This document shows positions 23,563 to 35,221 of a DNA stretch of 64,000 nucleotides, in pieces. Source of the stretch: Neopestalotiopsis rosae (taxonomy: Eukaryota > Ascomycota > Sordariomycetes > Amphisphaeriales > Sporocadaceae); the NCBI GenBank assembly GCA_023078685.1, contig JALGAS010000013.1:439001-503000 (forward strand). The letters are read 5' to 3'. The notes below the pieces were generated by a model, which saw nothing but the letters and a program-made list of their open reading frames with translations, did not search any database and was not told the DNA's origin. Position 1 is the stretch's first letter. Each line of letters begins with the position of its first letter. A program made the translations under genes and the position numbers.

Positions 23563-25173
23563 ATGGGCAACTCCGATCAGCAATATACGGAATTGAACAG
23601 GATTTTTCTCATCTTGACGGTTAACAAGAGAGAGACTTGAACAAATAAGGAGCGGGAAAAGAAGTTGAGTCAATATTATCGAACTTTAAAGAGAGGTGTT
23701 CAAGGAGCCATGTATTGTACTTGAGCAGAAGATCAATAGTACATGCTGTCTATGCCAGCACAACAGCTTTTTACTCCAGCTCCATATTCCAGGAACAGTA
23801 TGTCTGGGCTATCAATTTACATGCAGTATCTTGGAAGGAGAACAAGCCAAGCTGTATGTACATCCTAGTTATTGCCACTTCCGATCCAGATGTAGGTAGT
23901 CGAGGTCTTGTCTGTCCTTGACCTATGGTTAGAATGGTGACAATGAAGTGCGAGGTGGACTTTTTTCATTGACTTGCTCATCGAATTGTGATCCAATACC
24001 TAAAAGATCATGTTCTTGTCCTCTTTTCCGCTGATCCTTTGGTCGTCTCTTTGCAGGTTTCTGCTTCTTGGAATTTTTGTCATGCGGATTATGGCTGTAC
24101 CTGGAATCAATCCAGACTTTCATGGAAGCTGAGTCCGAGTTATCTTCAACGGGATGGGCCCTAATTTTATCAGTCCCATCGTTTGACTTGTGATATCGTG
24201 GAGGAAGGATTGCTCACATTGTTGTTGTTTCTCGAGATTTGCAACTGGATCATGAATCAGAATGAGCAAAGAGGTTGGTCAAGGCCATAAATCCGTGGGA
24301 AATAGCTGTAATTTATCAATATTTGCTCCTCGCCCAAAATCTTTACGCGCGATAACACTTTTCTCGGTAAGTGTGCGGCTGCCAACCGGAACTGTGCCGA
24401 GACCACGCCTTGATTATCTGTTACCTTGATACTGTCATGAGTTTTACCTTGCAGCAGTTTCAATCCATTGCCATAATGTTCAAGATTGGCCAGATTTGGT
24501 CGAACCGTGCATCATACTACCAGATGGATATGGCACAGATTGTTGGCAGCAGTGTTCAGTACAGCATCATTGTTCATATTTTGGTCATGCAAGGTATTGC
24601 GCCAAGGCGAGAATGTATATTGATCTCAGGTGCAGCAGTCAAGCGCCCTAATAGGTGAGATTCTGGACACAACGTATCGACGTACTGCCTCCAGAGCAGT
24701 CCGAGAACCCTCGCCCCACCCTACACAAAATATGCAGCCGGCTCAAGGATCGGAGGTTCTCGTCGTCCAGGCTGAGTGTGTGCTGGTGGAGTAATCTAGA
24801 TCCCATTATTGGCCAGATTCTGTCCATAAAGGCCCAATGCGCTTCGCCCCTCATCTGCAGGCAGCGCCATTGACAGGAACGTGCTGAGGGGTCATTGGTC
24901 AGTTTCTGTACGGTACCAAAACTCCCGCCAAAATGACCACATCTAGGATTTGATGGTGGAGTCAGATGTGCATTGTAACGCGGGCTTTGGTGTGTGCAAA
25001 CGTGTGTGATGCGTGAATGATATTGAGCGACTTCTAACATAAAACTGCTCTTCTCATCTCTCCTTCTTCCAAACAAGTGATGTCAGCATTGTGTCAACTT
25101 GTTGAAGGACTTTGCTCACAACTACAACATCATTCAAGAGTCAGTAGTACTAAAGACTGTCTTACACTAAGCA
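23563..25173. other. Intergenic region, 1.6 kb
   Basis: Between the short-chain dehydrogenase and the Clr5-ankyrin gene. A Lys/Arg-rich 64-codon frame (minus, 23929-24123) and a 142-codon frame (minus, 24648-25076) have no recognisable family and no splice context. Nothing can be supported. Confidence 0.45.
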
Positions 25174-28100
25174 ATGGCGCCCGAAGATGCGCGCACACAT
25201 TCTACAGGCGTGTGGTGTACAAACATGCCCAAAGACAAGGCTGCGTGGGATCGAAACCGAAAAACGATATATCAGCTCTACATTCTCGAGGATTTGACAT
25301 TAAAAGGTGTCAAATGTGCGCTTGAGACGCAACATGGATTTTCCCAGTACAGGTATGTCTGAAGCTCTAGAAGGCGCTGCAGAGTCTGACCAGTTGTCAA
25401 CAGGTTACGAGACTATGAAATTGTTCTACGAGACTACTTCAGGTTTCGCAAGAACCTGCGAAGTCAAGATTGGCAAGCCGTTGCCATTCATCGCGAAAAC
25501 AGGTTGCAGCGTGGAGAGCAGTCAGCCGTTTACCTATATGGGTGTCTTTTGGAGAAGGCGCGCGTTGACAGGGCAATACGCAGATCCCGGAACAAATGGA
25601 AATTGCCCTACAGAGTTTCCTCAGGTAAGCTGACCCAGCAAATATGTTCGCATAGTGCCAGATCTTTCGGATTCTCTTCTTCTGTTCTTCCGTTCTTTCT
25701 TCTTCATTTCTTGTTCGAAGAAAACAATTCCGCGGCACAATTTTTCGCAAGCTTTTCATTGCCATGCAAACACAGAGTATTTGAATTCTTAACATATCCA
25801 CAATTATCAAAACCTTGTGCTAATTTTGATCCATACAGTCCCTCCACTCCCAGATGGCATCACAATACAAACACCCTTGCCAGTGGTCCGATGTGGAATT
25901 CCAGCACAGCAATCCTGTGACAGAACTGCTATCCAGATCTCCCGATGCCATCCTGTCAGCCAAAGCATGTTCGAAGGGTTGCCAAAACTGGATTGCGTGC
26001 CCGCAATCGCCAACATCAGGTGGCAGGTGCCTAGCAAACTATCCGCTGAGGAAATAAGACTCCACGTTCCCTTTACCCAATTTATTGAGACGACCATCAT
26101 GGCAATTTGTGAGAATTTTCGTCAATTCCCAGCCTGGGCCGAGCTAACCTCCATGTAGATAAACTTGCAGTGCCAACCACAAGTGCCCCTTCTTCGGCAG
26201 ACCCCACACAAATGCCCATCATATCAGGTCTTCCCCAGATCATCAAAGAAAAGGGATATTCTCCATATATTCACATCTCAGAGCAAACGTCCACGTTGAC
26301 CGGTCCGTTGCGATCAACTATAGAACGACACCTCAACAGCCGAGCAGCTCTGCGTAGCATGAAGTCGATCAGTGCAAGGTTTTCTTTTGAGAGGCTCATG
26401 TACTTGTTCTCGATGATGTCGAACAAGAATTCTGTTCGTAGAGACGACGGCCTCGACCTCCTCGACTGGATCGAATCTACCGAGGTTGAAGTGCTCAAGC
26501 CCTTCTTCGCGCTCCCCATACCGACTATAGCAGCTACCTGGGAAGCGTTGATGTGCTTGAATGACATCCTCACACGGCCGCTTGCTTTCACTAAGCTTGT
26601 TGAAGTGGGAATATCGGTACACAAAGGACAGTGGCTGAAGGCTAGAGCTGGTGATGTCTTAGCCGTTGCAATATGGCTTAAACTCCACGCATTAATGGGC
26701 TGTTTACTATCATACGGTTTGTCTCCAAATGACAGGATCATTCGAGAATATCACCACTTGTATCGAACAGAAGACGGCTCGCAATACTCCTTGGGCTTCC
26801 CTACGAGGGCCCTGACGGTAGCCATTATATGCACTGATGTAGAAGCAGTCGAAGCCCTACTTGAGAATGGCGCCCAAGTCAGTGACAGCACCGTCACGGA
26901 TATTCTCCATCCCTACATCCACAGATTTCCAGAGAAGCTTGAGCGCATGTTCCAGTGTCTTCAGCTGCTGGTAATAGCTGGAGCCCCTGTCGACGTTATT
27001 CTGTACCAAGCGCTTGAGCCTTTAAGTCCTTTGGGAGAGCTCGGCTGGTCATCCCCGTGGTACCCAGCATGGTTCAGTGACCAGCTGTGGCGGTTGAGTC
27101 ACCATCATGTATACTGGCGCAGAGCCTTCGACATCGTCGCTCAGCATAGTAGGAGGATGCAGACAACAGCCACTGTCGTGGGGACATGCGTCGCAGCATC
27201 TCTTGGCCATATTCAGCTTCGACATTACCTGAGCACCCGGGAACATCTCGCATGTGTCAATGGAGTCATTATGCTCGAAGTTGCGCTTTCAGAGGCGGCT
27301 TCCATAGGGGATTTGGAAGCCTGCAAGAGCTTTCTTCAGTATGGGGTGGATCCAAATGTGATGCACTATCTTACTCAGCTTCAGGGAGAGCTTCTTTCAC
27401 AAAATCCCGATACCTACATAATGTCTGAACATTGGGTTCCATCAAAGTGGGAGATAGAGGAGGCTTCACCGGTTTTTAAAGCCGCTGAACGCGCCGACAT
27501 ATCTTTGCTCAAGCTACTTTTTGAAGGAGGTGCAGATCCCAACCGGTACAACCTCCTAAGTTCTCTTTACTCTGAACATTCTTACAAGCGAGACTGGACC
27601 GAAGCCTCTATCATCAGACGCACGCATTGTCGAGGAAAAGATATTGCTCATACTCATCCGGCATCAGAAATTGCTCTCATTGAGGTGGAAAACGTTTTTG
27701 GCGTCCTCATCGAAGCGGGCTTTGACGTGTCAATCCACGGCGGAGAAGCGATGGCCCAATCAGTAATGAAACTATTTGAGCGCAACCAAAGTTCTGAGGT
27801 CCTTCTCCTGCAATGTGAGTGGTTAAACTCCAAGGGCGTGGGTTGGGACTTCGAAATTGAAGGGCGCAATCTACTTCATCTTACGTTGAGATTCAGTTGG
27901 TCCATGGACATACTGGACACGATCAAATTCTTGGCGTCTCGGGGTGTAGAGGTTCATTCAAATCCCTGCGACACAGGTTATACGATGCTGCACGACGCTG
28001 TTCGACGAGGATATCCTTTGGAAGTCATCGAGTTTCTCTTGAACCAGGGCGCTGATGTGTCTTGTTGTTCCCAGCGAGGTCTGACTGTGTTGCAATCAGT

Positions 28101-29184
28101 TTTCGAGTATCGTCAACGCCGCGAGACTGATGGTGTCATCTGTGAACGGTTGCTTCAGGCTGGTGCTCCTCTGGTCCCAGCACATCATCTATCTGAAGAT
28201 GGAAAACGCATTCACTGTCTTGGTAATTTAATTATGTTACCAGATATAGAGGATTCTTCGATCTTGTCTTTGCTCGAAGCAACCATGGGCGGTTTGCTGT
28301 GTTATGATGCAGACTATCTCTGCGTGTCGGACTTTGCTCCAGAAACAGAATCTGATCTATGGTATTCCACAGGCGCTCGTTTTCGACAAATCTTTGACTG
28401 GGAGCTGGCTCAGAAACGGAGTCCTTTACAGGCAGCAATCAAAGCTCGCCGTTTCAACATAGCCAAAGACATACTGCGTCGAGGGGTAAACGAGCAGCAT
28501 ATCCCTCCACCTTTTGTAACGGGCCTACAAGCTGCTGTCGAAGTATGTGCACAGTACCCAGCGGATCACTCCGCGAAGGAATTCATGAATTTATTGCTCG
28601 GCCTCGGTGCTGAAGTCGATGTTCATGCCGGAAATGGTCTTACCGCACTGCATCGTGCTGCTGCTGGAGGCTCGCTGAATACTGCAGGTCTAATTTTACG
28701 GAATGGAGCTGATCCCAACATTTTGACAAAATCACCTTATTTTAAAGCTTCGGAAAGCAAGATATCTGGCAAGCGACGATCTTTGTCCATGACAGTTGGT
28801 CAGGTATATTATCGTCGCGCATCCGAGTTGGAATCCGTCGCCTATGATAAATTCGCTGCTGGCAGGAACGGTCAGCGTTGCTTTATGCAACCATGTATAC
28901 CGTGCGTCGGAATTGTGACTCCTGTGTGGTCACTTCGGGCGTTGGATCTTGCTGCGATTACAGGAAGATTGGACATGGTGCAGTTGTTGCTGAATGCAGG
29001 GGGGATAAGCGGTTTCTCGGGGGCTGGACCCTATGATGGAGCAATTGATTGTGCCATTGATAACGAGCATCACGTAGTTGCTTGTCTTTTGCGAAAAGCA
29101 AGTATCGAAGCAAAGACATCTGGTGCATCGTTTGAGGTGGATCCTGCATGGCGCGAGGCTTCGGGTCTTGCTGCGCGGCAGTGA
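25174..29184 (+). CDS. Clr5-domain protein with long ankyrin-repeat region
   Basis: Four exons, 25174-25352, 25404-25624, 25839-26108 and 26171-29184, give about 1227 residues; introns of 51, 214 and 62 nt keep the frame. Residues about 23-75 match the Clr5 domain: AWDRNRKTIYQLYI, a middle helix, HGFSQYRLRDYE and then FRKNLRSQDW, complete only after splicing intron 1. A basic segment (RAIRRSRNKW) follows. From about residue 300 the protein holds scattered ankyrin repeats, for example DLEACKSFLQYGVDPN, YTMLHDAVRRGYPLE and LTALHRAAAGGSLN. Clr5 domains are fungal, N-terminal and of uncertain, probably DNA- or protein-binding, role. The ankyrin part suggests protein recognition. The very long last exon (3 kb) is uninterrupted and open, so the gene looks intact. 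Confidence 0.85.
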
Positions 29185-29689
29185 CATTTCTCTGAGGATA
29201 TTCTTTCATTGAAATTAAATACAACTAGAAAGCTCTTCAATTTCCCCTCAGCAGTTGCAGGACGGTGAAATGTTTGAGGAGCGCTTTAGCGTAAAGGGTT
29301 TACGACCTGTGCATTGGGGCTTATACGGGTGGGGAAATATGACTCAGAGGTGACTCTCAATTGACTCAACTGTGTGGAGTTTTAGGCAGGTAAGTAGTTC
29401 ATCTTACCTGGAGACTCTGACCAATCCAAGATGATGTCAATTTGGCAAGACTTTTCTGTTGCGTACCTATCTATAAACGTCGGTACACTTCAGCAGATGC
29501 GAGTTGAAATCTGACTTGACAGCCCACTGCCCCCTGCCCACTGATTTAGCTTTAGCGTGCACGGATTCATTCTACGAGTATACTTTGCATTCCGCCGCCA
29601 GTCCTGTTTCATTCAAAGGACGAATAAACGTGGAGGAAAAAGCAGTCAAGCACTGTTTTTAAAATCAATAGCAATTCTTTTTCTCCGAA
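29185..29689. other. Intergenic region upstream of DBR1
   Basis: Holds the Clr5-ankyrin 3' flank and the DBR1 promoter. A TATA-like ctataaac lies at 29470-29477. No other feature was seen. Confidence 0.45.
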
Positions 29690-31367
29690 ATGGAAGAGTC
29701 TGTTCAATCTTCATTGCTTGAGTCAGGTGGTGTAAGGGTAGCTGTTGAAGGTTGCGTAAGTTTGACGACCACGCCGCGCAGCAAGGCTCCACAAAACCTT
29801 GTCGGCTGAATCTGTAACCATTACTCTGTTGAAATCCAAGTCTAACATCTGCTCTTAGGGTCACGGTAGTCTTGATTCGATTTACAAGTCTATCGAGAAT
29901 GCTTCGCAGGCTCGAGGCTGGAACTCCGTGGATCTTGTGATTATTGGGGGTGATTTTCAGGCAGTGCGCAACGCAGCAGACCTCACAGTAATGTCTGTTC
30001 CTATCAAGTACCGAAAGCTTGGTGATTTCCCAGATTACTATAGCGGCCGGTCTAAAGCGCCATTTCTTACCATCTTCATCGGAGGTAACCACGAAGCCAG
30101 CTCGCATCTCTGGGAATTATACTATGGCGGTTGGGTCGCGCCGAACATTTATTATCTCGGATCTACCAATGTGCTTCGTTTCGGTCCAATCCGAATCGCT
30201 GGCATGAGTGGGATTTGGAGTGACTCGGACTATAGCAAGCCCCATATTGAACGACTACCCTTTAACCACAGAGACATCAAGAGCTTTTACCATGTCCGCG
30301 AACTCGACATACGCAAACTTCTACTGATCAGGGAGCAGGTGGATATTTGTCTCAGCCACGATTGGCCTCGAGCTATTGAGCGATATGGTGACGAAGAGGC
30401 CCTCTGGAAAGTAAAGCCTTTCTTGCAACGGGAGAGTCTGAAAGGCACACTTGGGAATCCCGCAGCAGCGTACGTTTTGGACCGACTTCGTCCACGATAT
30501 TGGTTCTCGGCTCATATGCACTGCCACTTCACGGCTTTGAAACGACACGAAGCAGTTGCGCCAGACTTTTCGATCCCAGAACAGCAGCCAAGGCCAGTGT
30601 CTATTCGGCCAACTTTCGCCGCGTCGCCAGAGAAGACAACCAATTCGCAGGAAGTTCAATTTGATGTGGACAATACCGAGACCCAGACTGTACCACCAAC
30701 GCAAAAGCCTTCTGAGAATGAAGGTACCTCTGATGAACCGGAAGCCCGACTTCCAGCTTCTTCAGGCATTCCCGGGCAACCTGTACCTGCAACCATATTC
30801 AATACCGAGACGCGATTTCTTGCGCTGAGCAAGTGTAAACCTGAGAACAAGTACTTGGAGCTCTGCTATCTCAAGCCAGCTACTCCCTTCCCAGCCTCCA
30901 CAGCGTTGAGACTAGAGTACGATCCAGAGTGGCTAGCGATAACACGTGTTTTCCACCAATATCTCACCATTGGGGAACGGGAAGCAAAACCGCCGGTCAA
31001 CGCAGGTGAAGAGGTCTACGCAAATATGATCGACATTGAACGTACCTGGGTGAATGAGCATATTGTGGCTCAAGATAAGCTTGCGCTTCCGGAGAATTTC
31101 ACAATCACTGCTCCTCCACACAATCCTGGTGATCCCGAGACAGTCAATCATCAACCTGAAGAGTATACAAACCCTCAAACAGTGGCGTTTTGCGACCTCC
31201 TCCAGATCAAGAACCTCTGGGATGCAACGTCTGAGGAGAGGAAGGCTAGGAGAGCCCGAGGACCACCCCGAGACCCTCAACCGAGACCTGGAGATCGGAG
31301 TAGACGCGAAGGTGGCAAAGATGGTGATCGCCAATGTGAAGAGAGGATGGGGGCCGGGCGTAGATAG
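29690..31367 (+). CDS. DBR1: RNA lariat debranching enzyme
   Basis: Exons 29690-29755 and 29859-31367 give about 524 residues. Intron 1 (103 nt) splits the metal-binding start VAVEGC|GHG, as expected for DBR1. The metallophosphoesterase core follows: VDLVIIGGDFQAVRN, then a DFPDYYSGRSKAPFLT segment, GGNHEASSHLWELYYGG, LSHDWP and SAHMHCHF. The C-terminal DBR1 domain includes FLALSKCKP and the DPEWLAI strand, and the end is Arg/Gly-rich. The enzyme hydrolyses the 2'-5' bond of excised intron lariats in the nucleus, essential for intron turnover. A Ser/Thr/Pro-rich linker near residues 230-290 is normal in fungal forms. The gene is conserved housekeeping, next to a transposon. Confidence 0.95.
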
Positions 31368-31767
31368 TGAACATTCCGAGAGTACCACGAATGCAACCTT
31401 TTTGGATACCACGACTGCCTCCCCTTCATGCAAAAATGCTTGTCAGCCGTCGTTTAGAAACGGTTCGACAGGTTTCTTTTCTAATAGCCACTGCTAGCCA
31501 ATTGAGCAGGCAACAAATGCTCGTTTTCAAAATCTGGAGCCAAGCAGATTTCAAGCTGGTGAACCTGCGCACGGCGACCGGCGACCGGCCACCCGGCCAC
31601 CTTGCGCGCTCCAAGGACCGTCGAGTTGGCGGTAGGGTCCGCGGCGAACGCGATTTTGTAATTGCAGCCCCGTACCTGGGGTGACCGTGTCTCCGCTGTT
31701 TCCCGCGCTGGCGTAATTGGACTAGGCAATATTCATTTACAAATGCAACACCAAATCTAGAAATTTC
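31368..31767. other. DBR1 3' flank
   Basis: GC-rich (gaccggcgaccggccacccggccacc near 31576-31602), then bounded by the TA duplication of the Fot1-like element at 31768. No gene was recognised. Confidence 0.5.
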
Positions 31768-31769
31768 TA

Positions 31770-33767
31770 ACGTCCGTCACCTACTTCTTGGCACCCCCCA
31801 TATTTCGGCACCCCTAAAATCCCTCACCGCCATGAATACCCTCCTTTTTTAAATTTTTATTTTTTTATTAATTTATATTTAATTACCACTAAATTTTGCA
31901 AAATGCTTAATTAGATGATAATGCTTTTATATACCGAAGATTATATTATTTAGGCTTTTGAAGAGGTCGTATAAGGTTAATTTATTAAGAAAGCTGCGAT
32001 AAAATGGGGTATTCCACGATTAATATTTTAAAATCGGATGCGAGGCATTTGATTAAGAGATATTGCCTTTTTTAATTAGCAGAGGCTTTTACCGATTAAC
32101 GAGGGCTATTTAGCTATTTAGGTTCGAATTTAGGCTAATTTAGGGCTACCGCCGTTTTATTAATAATTAAAGGAATTCGCTAAGCGCATCCTAAAGGTCT
32201 ATAGAAATAAATAATGTTGCACGGATGTTATACAGCATCGGATAATGCATAAAATTAGCATTATAACGATATATAAATCGTTATAATAGCTATAAAGGCT
32301 ATAAAGATATCGGTTATTAACGATATCTTTAACGTTCGGTAAAGCCCCACTAAGTGGTGGCCATTGCGGTGGCAACACTATAGGGTAGCCCCACCCAAAT
32401 ACCTTCTATGGTATTCCACCACTTTCCTTGATTATAAATCAACCGTATTATTAATTAACTTGATTATAAATCAACTTAATTAATAATATATTCCAAAATA
32501 TTCTTATTGGTTGGTTTTATAGGTATAAAAGGGAGTTATTCTACCTGTAATTAGTTTACTTTCTTTCTTTCCTTAAGCTTCAATATAACCACGTTTTCCA
32601 GCCTATACCAGACGATTCTACGAATCCTATAGTTGAACGCTTCCCTGTGCCTAAGGTATATGATTACCCAATCAGACCTTAAAACAATTTATAATATATA
32701 AGGGGAAAAGTATTTAATAATAATGGTTTTTTTTAGATTTAACCTTATTCCGTTTTTAAAGGTTTACGGTATTAGAAAATAGGTGGATTTTAAATTTTAT
32801 AATTATCGAATAATTAAAAAAGGTTTTTATTCCTTTTACTTAGCTAGCCGATTTTTAAAAGGCTAAATTGCTTATATTAAATAGCTATAAAAGCTACGAA
32901 ACCACGGAATTTATATATATATATTTTAAAAATAAAATATATTTAATATTTTTGCCGCCTTATGCGTCGCATATTTTTTAACCTTTTAATTAATTAATTT
33001 TCGGTTTTTTTAAAATAATATATAAAAAGGAGCTTAGGAATTTTAATTAATAAAATAATAGCATTATTATAAATAAAAGGAATTTCCTAATATGCTATAA
33101 TAAAGCTCGAAAAATAGCCTTAATAAAAAAGAATATTATTAATAGCTGGAAATAAATTAAGTTATAGCTTATAAATATATTTAAGCCCCTAATAAGCCTT
33201 TTATTATTTAAAAATATAAAAATTTTTGCTAAATAAGCTAAAAAGGTTTATAAAGGATATTTCGATAATTAAAAAAATGGAAAATAGGCAATAAATATAG
33301 CAATAATAGCGTAATTAACTCCTCGAAAAAAGAATAAGTTTCGTAATTAATTTAGCTTATTTAGCAAGCTTAATATCGATATTTTTACACAACGTTTATT
33401 ATTTCGAAAGGTTTAAAAAGGCTTTAATAGGAAGGTTTACGAATTAATAGTTATTTAACGAAAAATCGAGGTATTATAGGCATAAATTAATGCTAATAGG
33501 GCTAGGAAGCGTAAAAAGGTTAAAATAAGCCTAAATTCGAAGTTTGCCGATATTAAAGCTATCCGGAGGACTTAAATCGAGGTTGGCGAGATTAACGATA
33601 ATTCTAATAAATCTAGCGATTTTGAAAACCCCGATAATTTTGAAGAATGCATTATTATAGCAGCAGAACCAGAATAGAAATTAATTAAAGTTTATAGTTA
33701 AAATATAAGCGCATCGAAAATTAGGGTGCCGAAATGTGGGGGGTGCCAAGAAGTAGGTGACGGACGT
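31770..33767 (+). mobile_element. Decayed Fot1/pogo-type Tc1-mariner transposon
   Basis: Terminal inverted repeats of 44 bp start acgtccgtcacctacttctt at 31770 and end at 33767, with one internal mismatch (t versus c). The element is flanked by TA on both sides (31768-31769, 33768-33769), the target duplication of Tc1/mariner elements. The interior is extremely AT-rich. Plus-strand translation around 31930-32020 reads LYTEDYII then a stop, and AAIKWGIP, the pogo-type helix-turn-helix start. Around 32690-33130 it reads KGKSI, LLILNSYKSYETTEF and LPPYASHIF, matching the DDE catalytic region of Fot1 transposases. Most in-frame stops fall where CAA or CAG (Gln) would be expected, the transition type left by RIP. 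No working transposase remains. The central transposase section is missing and replaced by another segment (32215-32686). Confidence 0.88.
32215..32686. repeat. LTR-like foreign segment inside the Fot1-type element
   Basis: The segment begins tgttgcacgg and ends ttaaaaca, so it has TG...CA termini. It is less AT-rich than its surroundings, with blocks such as gccccactaagtggtggccattgc, and it contains a promoter-like taggtataaaaggga at about 32519-32533 and a direct repeat of ttgattataaatcaac. These are features of a retrotransposon LTR. Transposase homology stops just before it (at RILKVYRNK) and resumes just after it (at KGKSI), with roughly 120 codons of the usual transposase absent. No target-site duplication could be recognised, so the borders are tentative. 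Confidence 0.4.
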
Positions 33768-33769
33768 TA

Positions 33770-33975
33770 GCGACTAGTATAATAGAAACTGGACTAATGT
33801 GTGGAGGCCGAGGTTCAACGACCGTAGCGGCGGCCACTAGAGGGCTCCGCCACGGTCCGTCGGCAGAATTGTATACATAGCGTCCGTCACGGTTCAATTG
33901 TCTGGCCGACCAGTTTCATCAAAAGAAGGTGAAAATATATAGATCAATTGAATTAAGATCTTTCAAATTCGATCT
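33770..33975. other. Transposon-to-MDR gene spacer
   Basis: A 206-bp spacer that must contain the core promoter of the MDR oxidoreductase. It includes cgtccgtcac at 33881-33890, identical to bases 2-11 of the transposon terminus. Confidence 0.4.
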
Positions 33976-35125
33976 ATGATAGAGGCATTACTCAATTGCA
34001 AAATGAACAGCCCACCGGAGTCTATGGAGGCGATCGCCCTGTTCGAATATGGCCAACCTGCAGTTTACCAAAAAAGCAGCTTCAAGACTCCCGTCGTCAC
34101 TCAGCCAAATGAGGTGCTGATAAAAGTTCACGCCACGTCCATCAATCCGATAGACGTGAAGATGGCTTCTGGTATGACCAAGAGAATACAACCGGCGATG
34201 TAAGTCACCCGGAAATGAAGAAATGAGAAGTTCGACTAATCTGGGTTCTAGATTTCCCTATAAGCTCGGTTTCGATGTCGCTGGCACCATTGTTGCACTC
34301 GGATCGTCTGTAAAGACACTGAAAATTGGCGACGAGGTCTACTCTCGAGTCCCAAACCCCTACAGAGGCACCGTCGCAGAGTACGCGCTCTCGACTGAAG
34401 AGGCCACGGCCTTGAAACCTGCAAGTCTCAGCTTTGAGGATGCAGCTAGTATCCCTTTGGCAGGGCTTACCGCATTGCAGTGTATGGAATATGCAATTGA
34501 GCATCTCTCGGGTGGACTGGAGGGCAAGACTGTCTTTATACCTGCCGGACTCAGCGGAACCGGGAGCTTCGCCGTGCAGCTTGCGCGCAACGTCTTCAAG
34601 GCGGGAAGGATCATTACAACCGTCTCTACAAAGAAGATTCCTAAAGCTAAAGAGTTTCTCGGGCCTGATGTGGAGTTGATCGACTATACAAAGGAAGACG
34701 TTGCCAAGCGCATAGGGTCCGGGAGTGTGGACTATTTCTTCGACACCATGGGTGAAACGACGATGCATCTTCCAATCATGAAGCAAGGTGGTGTTATTGT
34801 CAGTATATCGACTATTCCAGCTGGTACCAAGATGAAAGGACATGCGCCAGACATGCCATTCATTGCGGAGAAACTGCTGAATTGCGCAAACAGGTTCTAC
34901 ACGTGGCGGTGCAACTTTGCCGGGGTCCACTATACTTATCTTTTCATGAAGCCGTTAGCGGACGGCTTGAATCAGTACTCACGCTATATCAAAGATGGCC
35001 AGGTAAAGCCTCTTGTTGGGAAGGTGGCTAGCTTGCACGATCTAGAGTCCGTCCGGAGCGGATGTCAAGAGATATTTGACGGAAAAGGTGGACTAGGAAA
35101 ATTTGTCATTAAAATTAATCAATAA
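33976..35125 (+). CDS. Zinc-independent medium-chain dehydrogenase/reductase (quinone-reductase-like)
   Basis: Exons 33976-34199 and 34252-35125 (52-nt intron) give about 365 residues; a start at 34003 (MNSPPESMEA) is equally possible. The GroES-like N-terminal domain shows NEVLIKVHATSINPIDVKMASG and, after splicing, FPYKLGFDVAGTIVALG. The nucleotide-binding half has SIPLAGLTALQC and VFIPAGLSGTGSFAVQLAR. No structural-zinc Cys cluster is present, as in the quinone oxidoreductase and enoyl-reductase branches of the MDR family. The protein should use NAD(P)H to reduce an activated C=C or quinone. It lies tail to tail with the FDC1-type decarboxylase and only 209 bp from a transposon end. Substrate unknown. 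Confidence 0.83.
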
Positions 35126-35221
35126 AGTTAATTCAACTTCTCTTGTGGCTCTTGGTGAATCGCTCACTGTCTACGTCTATGTAAAGCCCATCTATGTCTA
35201 TGTTTCTACCTTCTAGGTACA

